Origin: Akkermansiaceae bacterium
GTDB lineage: Bacteria; Verrucomicrobiota; Verrucomicrobiia; Verrucomicrobiales; Akkermansiaceae
Length of the DNA stretch: 12,138 bases
Direction of reading: 5' to 3'
Assembly (NCBI GenBank): GCA_023301335.1
Contig: JALZVA010000198.1
Location: 1 to 12,138, forward strand
The notes under the pieces were generated by a model, which was not told the DNA's origin, did no database searches, and saw nothing but the letters and a program-made list of their open reading frames with translations. The position numbers and the translations under genes were made by a program. Positions within the stretch are counted from its first letter, which is position 1, and each line of letters starts with the position of its first letter. Below are positions 6,810 to 12,138 of this stretch, piece by piece.

Positions 6810-7460
6810 ATGAAGACATTCTATCAACTCATTCTCGCAGGCTCCTGCCTCTCTCAGGCTTTTGCTGACCTTTCCCCTTCCACTGGTAGAGTGAATCCAA
6901 AAGTAAAGCCACCCTCAGTAAATGAAGCTAAAATCATCCCTAGGTTAGGAGGGACAGAACTCAAATTAGGGAATCCAAATGATTTCTCGAAGGCTCTAGC
7001 TAAAAGAAAACAAGAGCGTGCCCGTGAACTGGAAATCAGAAATACTGACGGCGTCTTAGCTGAAGCAGAAAAGCCTAAAAGCACATGCTTCCAACACTCT
7101 CAAATCAAAAAGGGGAGAAACCTAATCGCAGGAACCATCAGAGTCATCAAAGCGGGATCTCATTCACGGGTGGCATTCACTACGTTTAAGGAATCTCACA
7201 CCTTCTATAATAAATTTGGGAACAAAAAGCTCGAAGCTAAAATGCTCGAAAAGCTCAAGGATGGGAAGCCTCTCCCCGTCATGATGACTGGCTATTTCAA
7301 CGAATCCTTTGTCCGTGCGGGGGCCAAAGCCTCTAAAATTCTAGTGCTCGACTACGTTTACTCTTGTGAGTTCGTCACCGAGGAAGCTATTTGTAAGGCT
7401 GCTAAATTGGAGGAATATTCTGAGCAAGATTGCCAGAAATTCTCAGCTACCTTTAAGTAA
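6810..7460 (+). CDS. Hypothetical secreted protein
   Basis: I do not recognise this 216-residue protein. It has a clear Sec signal peptide (MKTFYQLILAGSCLSQAFA, cleavage after residue 19), so it is probably periplasmic or secreted. The mature part begins with a Pro/Ser-rich segment, then a strongly charged, probably helical stretch (about 59-77, KALAKRKQERARELEIR). A more globular region runs from about 90 to 190, with alternating hydrophobic strands (NLIAGTIRVIKAG, HSRVAFTTF, LPVMMTGYF, KILVLDYVYSC). Four cysteines lie in the mature protein (93, 186, 195, 208), enough for two disulfides. No catalytic motif is visible. The ATG at 6810 is chosen because it starts the signal peptide; an in-frame upstream extension to 6708 adds 34 unlikely residues and overlaps the divergent gene. 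It is transcribed away from the M15 lipoprotein and ends at a bidirectional terminator. Confidence 0.72.
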   Translation: MKTFYQLILAGSCLSQAFADLSPSTGRVNPKVKPPSVNEAKIIPRLGGTELKLGNPNDFSKALAKRKQERARELEIRNTDGVLAEAEKPKSTCFQHSQIKKGRNLIAGTIRVIKAGSHSRVAFTTFKESHTFYNKFGNKKLEAKMLEKLKDGKPLPVMMTGYFNESFVRAGAKASKILVLDYVYSCEFVTEEAICKAAKLEEYSEQDCQKFSATFK

Positions 7461-7470
7461 ATAGAATCTT

Positions 7471-7507
7471 AAAAAACAAAAAACCGCGTGTCTCCACGCG
7501 GTTTTTT
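7471..7507. terminator. Bidirectional rho-independent terminator
   Basis: A perfect 7-bp GC-rich stem (7484-7490 CCGCGTG with 7495-7501 CACGCGG, loop TCTC) is flanked by an A-run (7478-7483) and a T-run (7502-7507). It therefore works in both directions and serves the convergent genes 6810-7460 (plus) and yajC (minus), whose stop codons lie 10 and 20 nt beyond its outer ends. Confidence 0.93.
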
Positions 7508-7520
7508 GTTCTTTAAATTT

Positions 7521-7901
7521 CTACTTTGACTCTGAATCAGACTCTACCTCATCCTCTGATTTCTCAGACTCCTCTAATTTTTCTGATTTTTCAGTCAATA
7601 CAGTCGCAATAGCCTTCTTGTCGAAAGTCAAAAACTGGCCATCTGCAACACGTAACGAAAGCGTCTGCTTCCCTACATGATTCACAACACCGTGGAGACC
7701 ACCGATCGTGACAACTTTGTCGTTTTTCTTTAATGCCTCAATTTTTTTCTGCTGTTCCTTCTGGCGCTTTTGCTGCGGGCGGATCATCACGACCCACATG
7801 ACCACAAACATGAGGCCAATTAAAATTAACGGCTGCCACCCTCCGCCTGAGTTTCCTGAACTGTCTTGAGCTAAAACTTGGATTAGTGCTAGTGTTTTCA
7901 T
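7521..7901 (-). CDS. yajC: Preprotein translocase subunit YajC
   Basis: YajC is a small inner-membrane protein that associates with SecDF in the Sec translocase. The 126-residue protein has an N-terminal Gly/Ser-rich segment and one membrane helix (about residues 23-40, WQPLILIGLMFVVMWVVMI). The family hallmark RPQQKRQKEQQKK follows, then the cytoplasmic block LKKNDKVVTIGGLHGVV. The C-terminus is extended by about 25 residues rich in Glu, Ser and Lys, beyond the usual YajC core. Its ATG overlaps the tgt stop codon (ATGA), so translation is likely coupled. Unlike the common tgt-yajC-secD-secF order, yajC is the last gene here and a terminator follows directly. Confidence 0.95.
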   Translation of the reverse strand: MKTLALIQVLAQDSSGNSGGGWQPLILIGLMFVVMWVVMIRPQQKRQKEQQKKIEALKKNDKVVTIGGLHGVVNHVGKQTLSLRVADGQFLTFDKKAIATVLTEKSEKLEESEKSEDEVESDSESK

Positions 7902-9034
7902 TTTTCTTCTGTGTTGTTAACTGTATACCGTTGAATAAATCTATCTTTAAAATCGAGAAAATCGCCCCGTTCGATCGCCTCCCTCGCCTGTTCCATTAAG
8001 TTCAGGTAAAAGTGCAAGTTATGGAAGGACAGCAGTCTGAGTGCCAACACTTCTTTAGCTCTCCATAAATGGCGGATATACGCTCTCGAAAATCTCGCTA
8101 CGTGAGGATGCGTCCCAGCCGTAAGCGGGCTTTCATCTAGCTCGTATTTTTTATTTTTAATATGAATCGGCCCTTCCTCAGTGAAGGCTACGCCATGTCT
8201 TGCGACACGAGTCGGCATCACACAATCAAACATATCCACGCCACGGGCAATCATCTCCAACATCTGTGGCGGGGTCCCTAAGCCCATTGCATAACGCGGT
8301 TTTTCAACAGGTAAAAACGGACAGGCATTCTCGATTGCCCGCATCATTTCAAACTCCGGTTCACCTACAGAGATCCCTCCAATGGCATAGCCATCGAGGT
8401 CTAAATCTACCAACTCTTTAGCAGATTGCTCGCGTAGATCAGCATAGCTACTCCCTTGGACAATTCCGAAGTGCATTTGCCTTCCGTCCCCACTCCGTGG
8501 TTTATGTTTTTCTACCCAGTCCTTACAGCGCTTCCCCCATCGCGTGGTGAGTGCCAGAGAATTGGCAGCGTAATCCTTCTCACAAGGATACGGTGGACAT
8601 TCATCAAATAACATGGCGATGTCAGAGCCAAGTGTCGCCTGAATCTGCATACTAATTTCCGGAGAAAGCATCATCCGAGCCCCGTCTAAATGACTGGCAA
8701 ACTCCACCCCCTCTTCGGTGATCTTATTGAGCTTAGAAAGTGACCATACCTGAAATCCTCCAGAATCGGTCAAAATAGGCTTATCCCAACTACTGAAACG
8801 GTGTAAGCCACCGAGCTGTCCCATCACGTCCATCCCGGGACGGATATTTAAATGATAGGTATTTCCTAAAATAATCTGAGCTCCCAAGTTCTCCAAATCA
8901 TCTGGATGGAGCGTCTTTACCGACCCTTGTGTTCCCACAGGCATGAAGATTGGTGTCTGCACGACTCCATGCGCAGTCGTGAGTTTCCCCCTCCGAGCTT
9001 GGGTTTGCGAATCTTTTACCAGCACTTCAAACAT
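7898..9034 (-). CDS. tgt: Queuine/preQ1 tRNA-guanine transglycosylase, zinc cysteines replaced
   Basis: Bacterial Tgt swaps guanine 34 for preQ1 in GUN-anticodon tRNAs, on the way to queuosine. From ATG 9034 the protein has 378 residues, the usual size. Present are MPVGTQGSVK, LGNTYHL, DSGGFQ (90-95, Asp90), FDECPP (143-148), QGSSYADLR, GYAIGGISVGEP, and the nucleophile region GVDMFDCVMPTR with Asp270. The C-terminal zinc motif CxCxxC is absent: aligned on the following SRAY, the three cysteines are Gly307, His309 and Val312. The fourth ligand, His in SFHNL (338), remains. RVARHG replaces the usual RNARNG. Earlier in-frame starts exist (ATG 9061, ATG 9076, GTG 9082); 9034 is preferred because MFEVL matches family N-termini and AAGG lies just upstream. 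The gene overlaps yajC by 4 nt and is divergent from efp. An alternative is a Tgt with a changed metal site or changed specificity. Confidence 0.93.
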   Translation of the reverse strand: MFEVLVKDSQTQARRGKLTTAHGVVQTPIFMPVGTQGSVKTLHPDDLENLGAQIILGNTYHLNIRPGMDVMGQLGGLHRFSSWDKPILTDSGGFQVWSLSKLNKITEEGVEFASHLDGARMMLSPEISMQIQATLGSDIAMLFDECPPYPCEKDYAANSLALTTRWGKRCKDWVEKHKPRSGDGRQMHFGIVQGSSYADLREQSAKELVDLDLDGYAIGGISVGEPEFEMMRAIENACPFLPVEKPRYAMGLGTPPQMLEMIARGVDMFDCVMPTRVARHGVAFTEEGPIHIKNKKYELDESPLTAGTHPHVARFSRAYIRHLWRAKEVLALRLLSFHNLHFYLNLMEQAREAIERGDFLDFKDRFIQRYTVNNTEEK

Positions 9035-9161
9035 CAGTGGCCTTATGGGTGACAAATCCATAAAGAGCAATCCCATATTCACCCATTCGTTAATTCTTTA
9101 TTTGACCAATCCCCAGCAACTCTTTACCCACTGAATCAGATCATTTAATTATCAAAAAATT

Positions 9162-9725
9162 ATGCCATCCGTAGTCGCTACAAACGTAAAAAGAGGTCAG
9201 TGTATTAAGTATGAAGGAGAAACTGGTATCGTACTAGGTCTTGAGCACCGTACACCAGGTAAGGGGAACGCCCTTGTCGCCGCCACTATCCGCTCCACGC
9301 AAACGGGGAAGACCAAAACAATCCGCTTTGCCTCCTCTGATAAAGTAGAAGTGGTCGATACAGACCGCCAACAACTTGAATTTTCCTACCTCGACTCCAG
9401 TGGTTATAACTTCATGGATCTCACCACCTACGAAACCGTCGCATTCTCTGCTGACTTTGTAGGAGATGTAAAAGACTACATGAAAGAAGGTCAGGGAATC
9501 GAAGTCCTTTTCATCGAAGGAGAAGCTGTCTCCATCAGCCTACCTCCTACAGTAGAACTCGAAATTACAGAATCCTCTGAAGGGATCAAAGGTGACACCG
9601 CAAACAACCCTACCAAGCCAGCCGTCCTCGAAACCGGTATCACAGTGCAGGTACCACTCTTCGTAAAACAAGGGGAAACTATCAAGGTTAACACCGAAGA
9701 TGGGTCTTACTTAGGCAGAGCCTAA
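9162..9725 (+). CDS. efp: Elongation factor P
   Basis: EF-P binds ribosomes stalled on polyproline stretches and helps peptide bond formation. The 187-residue protein has the three-domain EF-P layout. The N-terminal KOW-like domain carries the functional loop HRTPGKGNA, the middle OB domain contains the EVLFIEGEAVSISLP stretch, and the C-terminal OB domain ends VNTEDGSYLGRA. The loop tip is Lys34, the position that is beta-lysylated in E. coli, so this is a lysine-type rather than an arginine-type EF-P. No modification enzyme gene (epmA, epmB, or others) lies in the window. The start ATG has an A/T-rich leader without a Shine-Dalgarno sequence. The gap to the divergent tgt gene contains TTGACC at 9102-9107 but no convincing -10 at the right distance. 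A terminator follows. Confidence 0.97.
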   Translation: MPSVVATNVKRGQCIKYEGETGIVLGLEHRTPGKGNALVAATIRSTQTGKTKTIRFASSDKVEVVDTDRQQLEFSYLDSSGYNFMDLTTYETVAFSADFVGDVKDYMKEGQGIEVLFIEGEAVSISLPPTVELEITESSEGIKGDTANNPTKPAVLETGITVQVPLFVKQGETIKVNTEDGSYLGRA

Positions 9726-9768
9726 AAACCCATCAAATACAACCCTGTGCTCAGAGAGCTATCTTTAG

Positions 9769-9803
9769 AGAACACCCGTTAGCCATGCTTCGGGTGTTCT
9801 TTT
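9769..9803 (+). terminator. Rho-independent terminator after efp
   Basis: A perfect 10-bp stem (9769-9778 AGAACACCCG with 9791-9800 CGGGTGTTCT) closes a 12-nt loop and runs into a short T-run (TTTT, 9800-9803). It lies 43 nt after the efp stop codon. The stem is strong but the T-run is short. Confidence 0.72.
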
Positions 9804-9869
9804 GTAAATTCACCTCCCCCTTTCATTTTTTTCCTTCACTTCGTCTCACATTCTCTCATTATCAATTTT

Positions 9870-10397
9870 ATGAAACTGCTTTTCTTCGTTGCTTTACTTC
9901 CCTTGCTTTTTTCTGGATTCGCCCTTGCCAAGGGAAAGCAAGCTCAGCCAGTCATCATCAACTTTTTCCTCCAGTCCTCTACTGAAGATGGAGGAAAGTT
10001 CTCCTTCCCATGGCAGACCTCTGCGGGCAAATTACATTTCAAAAAAGGTGCTGAATTTAAAACTGATCAAATCGTCGGACACCGCCCGTTTCCTTCTCCA
10101 CATAGTGAGCATGAATACGGAATGGTATTCCAGCTCAATACAAGAGCCAGCGACCACCTCAGAACGATCACTGCAGACACACGCAACCACGGAAAGTACC
10201 TTATCGTCTTCATGAATAATAAATCTCTCGATATGTTAAGAATCGATAAAAGAGTCGATGACGGTGTCATTTGCGTCTGGCGAGGACTACAACCTAGTGA
10301 TGTTCACAGGGCAGATAAGCTCGTCCCACGAATCGGCGAAGACAAAAAAGAATGGAAGCAACGCCGTAAAGAAGAGATCAAAGCAGCCAAACGCTAA
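9870..10397 (+). CDS. Small secreted protein with weak SecD P1-head-like region
   Basis: This 175-residue protein has a Sec signal peptide (MKLLFFVALLPLLFSGFALA, cleavage after Ala20) and a basic, probably helical C-terminus (about 157-175, many Lys/Arg/Glu). Residues about 82-154 (EYGMVFQLNTRASDHLRTIT, then HGKYLIVFMNNKSLDMLRID, DGVICVWRGLQPSDVHRADK) follow the pattern of the SecD periplasmic P1 head: a strand, an LT helix, a GR/GK-LAIV strand, then I..I..G and a helix. This is my reading of a pattern, not a proven homology. There are no membrane segments after the signal, so it is not SecD itself. Only 12 nt separate it from the M23 peptidase gene, which suggests an operon. There is no Shine-Dalgarno sequence. 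The function is unknown. Confidence 0.65.
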   Translation: MKLLFFVALLPLLFSGFALAKGKQAQPVIINFFLQSSTEDGGKFSFPWQTSAGKLHFKKGAEFKTDQIVGHRPFPSPHSEHEYGMVFQLNTRASDHLRTITADTRNHGKYLIVFMNNKSLDMLRIDKRVDDGVICVWRGLQPSDVHRADKLVPRIGEDKKEWKQRRKEEIKAAKR

Positions 10398-10409
10398 AAC
10401 CTCTTCTCT

Positions 10410-11462
10410 ATGAAGTTCTTTCTATTTGTCAGCTTACTCACGGGATTTCTCCACACTTCCCTTGCCCAGGATAAAGTTCAGCCTCTACGCTTAAAACTCC
10501 CTACTATCAATACCGGTCTGATAGACGGCTCTCCGGAAACCTTCTATATGGGGGTGAACCGTGTCACCGATGGAGTCGCTTCCCGCCCTTGGAGTGGCGG
10601 AAAATTTGGCTATTGGAGAACCCTCCAAAAGACACCAGATGGCTTAGTCCCAACTAAATTTCATGAGGGGATCGACATCGCACCAGTCAAACGCGACAAC
10701 GCACAACGTCCTCTCGACATCGTCCACAGCATCGCCGAAGGCAGCGTGGTTTACACGAATGCTGATGCCAGAGCTAGCAGTTATGGGAAATACGTAGTCG
10801 TCCGTCACGACTGGGGATACGGTCCATTTTTCAGCCTCTACGCTCACCTTGCTAGTATCAACTGCAAGGTCGGGCAGAAAGTAAAAGCCGAAAGTCCATT
10901 AGCAAAACTAGGTTACACAGGAGTGGGGATTGACCTAAAAAGAGCACACCTACACCTCGAACTCGGCATCATGGTGCACCCCAATTTTTCTCATTGGCAC
11001 CACCATCACTACGGCTCTAGTGGGAGTGTGCACGGAAAATATAATGGCATCAACCTCTGTGGTTTGGACATCGCAGCTCTCTTAGTGAGTAACAATACCA
11101 ACCCCTACCTCACCATCCCTCAGTTTCTCAAAAATACCCCTGTTCAATACAAAGTCACTATCCCTAGAGACTCCCCGCTTGCCATCTGTAAAACCTATCC
11201 TTGGATAAAAAAAGGAGATCATGAAACTCTCTCACCTTCTTGGGAGATCAGTTTCTCTAGCGGAGCCTTCCCCCTCGCCGTTGAACCTTCCCAGAAAAAA
11301 GTCAGCTCGCCAATCGTCAGCTTTGCCAAACCTCTCAACCTCGATCAAAAGCACCGCACGCGCAAGCTCGTTTCAGGGAATAGCCAAACCGCCAAACTCA
11401 CCTCTACAGGCAGCCGTCACATCCAGCTTATTTCTGGAACCTTTCCGAATGCGGGAAAATGA
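10410..11462 (+). CDS. Secreted M23 (LytM/lysostaphin-type) metallopeptidase
   Basis: This 350-residue protein has a signal peptide (cleavage near SLA|Q, residues 19-20) and a complete M23 zinc endopeptidase domain (about residues 82-185). His85 and Asp89 lie in FHEGIDIAP (HxxxD), followed by YGKYVVVRHDW, catalytic His146 in SLYAHL, the GQKVKA turn, and HLHLEL with His180 and His182. Active M23 enzymes cut peptidoglycan cross-links, and nothing is missing here, so it should be active rather than an activator-type pseudo-enzyme. A His-rich patch (HWHHHHYG) and about 130 C-terminal residues without a recognised domain follow. That tail is Ser/Lys-rich and could bind the wall. It sits between the small secreted protein (12 nt upstream) and the flavoprotein gene, whose ATG overlaps its stop codon (ATGA). 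Confidence 0.9.
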   Translation: MKFFLFVSLLTGFLHTSLAQDKVQPLRLKLPTINTGLIDGSPETFYMGVNRVTDGVASRPWSGGKFGYWRTLQKTPDGLVPTKFHEGIDIAPVKRDNAQRPLDIVHSIAEGSVVYTNADARASSYGKYVVVRHDWGYGPFFSLYAHLASINCKVGQKVKAESPLAKLGYTGVGIDLKRAHLHLELGIMVHPNFSHWHHHHYGSSGSVHGKYNGINLCGLDIAALLVSNNTNPYLTIPQFLKNTPVQYKVTIPRDSPLAICKTYPWIKKGDHETLSPSWEISFSSGAFPLAVEPSQKKVSSPIVSFAKPLNLDQKHRTRKLVSGNSQTAKLTSTGSRHIQLISGTFPNAGK

Positions 11463-12138
11463 GCGCGGCCAAGCACATTGCCATTATTGGTGGAGGCCCA
11501 GCAGGACTCAAAGCTGCGGAAATTCTTGCGACTAAAAAGTATCAAGTAAGCCTCTTCGAAGCAAAACGCTCAGTTGGAAGAAAGTTTCTTGTGGCTGGGA
11601 AATCTGGTCTCAACCTCACCAACGATGAGGACTCCGAATCCTTCCTCAAACGCTATTCTAACAGCTCCGTCCCAAGCTCTACCTGGAGGCACATTCTCAC
11701 CCAATTTAGTCCTCAATCCACGCGCGACTGGGCACAAAGCCTCGGCATCAACACCTTTGTCTCCTCTGGGAATAAAGTTTTCCCCGAGCAAATGAAAGCG
11801 GCTCCCCTACTACGCCGCTGGATACAAGCCATCAAACAGCACGGTGCTCAAGTCCACGTCAACCATAGCCTCACTCACATTGACTACAGCCCTGGCAGTA
11901 TCAACCTCACATTCACAACTCCCACAGGCACAACACAGCAAACTTGTGACGCGCTCGTTCTTGCCCTCGGTGGTGGCTCGTGGCCACAAACAGGGTCTAA
12001 CGGAGCTTGGGTAGAACTCTTCCGCTCTCTCGATATCAACGTGAACCCGCTCCGCTCCGCAAACTGCGGTTGGCATGTAGATTGGGCACCCGACTTTCTT
12101 GAGCATGCAGAAGGATTGCCAATGAAAAATATCCTCAT
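11459..12138 (+). CDS. NAD(P)/FAD-dependent oxidoreductase, HI0933/YhiN-type flavoprotein (3' end outside window)
   Basis: The frame opens at ATG 11459 and stays open to the end of the window, giving 226 codons and no stop. The N-terminus has the FAD-binding dinucleotide motif IAIIGGGPAGL (7-17) and the family signature GRKFLVAGKSGLNLTN (40-55). Further matches are NKVFPEQMKAAPLLRRW (105-121), the second FAD motif LVLALGGGSWPQTGSNGAW (167-185), and PLRSANCGW (198-206). These point to the HI0933/YhiN-like flavoproteins, close to the TIGR03862-type group, whose substrate is unknown. The gene overlaps the M23 stop codon by 4 nt (ATGA), with only a weak GGGA upstream, so translational coupling is likely. 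Function beyond redox flavoprotein cannot be given. Confidence 0.9.
   Translation, partial: MSAAKHIAIIGGGPAGLKAAEILATKKYQVSLFEAKRSVGRKFLVAGKSGLNLTNDEDSESFLKRYSNSSVPSSTWRHILTQFSPQSTRDWAQSLGINTFVSSGNKVFPEQMKAAPLLRRWIQAIKQHGAQVHVNHSLTHIDYSPGSINLTFTTPTGTTQQTCDALVLALGGGSWPQTGSNGAWVELFRSLDINVNPLRSANCGWHVDWAPDFLEHAEGLPMKNIL

Noticed and set aside
8101..8160. Frameshift or sequencing error explaining the missing Tgt cysteines
   Set aside because: The frame reads through with conserved residues on both sides (KNKKYELD before, SRAYIRHL after), at the expected spacing, so a local double frameshift is unlikely.
9035..9082. Earlier starts for tgt (GTG 9082, ATG 9076, ATG 9061)
   Set aside because: The family N-terminus matches MFEVL at 9034 and AAGG lies just upstream. 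ATG 9061 stays possible but less likely.
11574..11795. 73-residue ORFs on both strands in 11570-11795
   Set aside because: Both are shadows of the flavoprotein frame (11459 onward), which has clear FAD motifs throughout.

Overview
The window is a stretch of bacterial chromosome made up mostly of housekeeping genes. It shows no insertion sequence, prophage, CRISPR array, rRNA or tRNA. The organism is diderm: it has TatA, YajC, a lipoprotein with a lipobox and several Sec-exported proteins. Base composition is moderate. Most genes lack a clear Shine-Dalgarno sequence. The gene set and protein style fit Verrucomicrobiota (a Rubritalea/Akkermansia-type lineage), but that assignment is an inference from general resemblance; no marker gene here proves it.

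Plus strand, 1-2300: the 3' part of proC (proline synthesis), tatA (Tat translocase), a secreted endonuclease/exonuclease/phosphatase-family protein whose ATG directly follows the tatA stop codon, and a YbjN-like protein. Plus strand, 2426-5814: a tight cluster dapA-dapB-folK-panB-tsaE with gaps of 3 to 17 nt. It joins the first two steps of the DAP/lysine branch (needed for peptidoglycan) to folate and pantothenate synthesis and to tRNA t6A modification. A gene-free stretch follows (5815-6132). It holds several small hairpins, a strong plus-strand terminator (6005-6042) and a minus-strand terminator (6073-6103).

Middle: a minus-strand lipoprotein of the M15 peptidase type (6133-6714) is divergent from an unrecognised secreted protein (6810-7460). 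That protein converges on a minus-strand tgt-yajC pair (9034 down to 7521) across a bidirectional terminator. tgt and yajC overlap by 4 nt. The Tgt protein keeps its catalytic residues but has lost all three cysteines of the usual zinc site, which is the most unusual protein feature in the window.

Right end, plus strand: efp (elongation factor P, lysine at position 34) with its own terminator. Then comes a probable operon of a small secreted protein with weak resemblance to the SecD P1 head, a secreted M23 (LytM) peptidase, and a flavoprotein of the HI0933/YhiN type that overlaps the peptidase gene by 4 nt and runs off the window. Two cell-wall peptidases (M15, M23), DAP synthesis and export factors (TatA, YajC) give the region an envelope flavour. 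I see no clear new multi-gene defence or mobile system. The best leads are the zinc-less Tgt, the structured RNA-like gap after tsaE, and two unrecognised secreted proteins.
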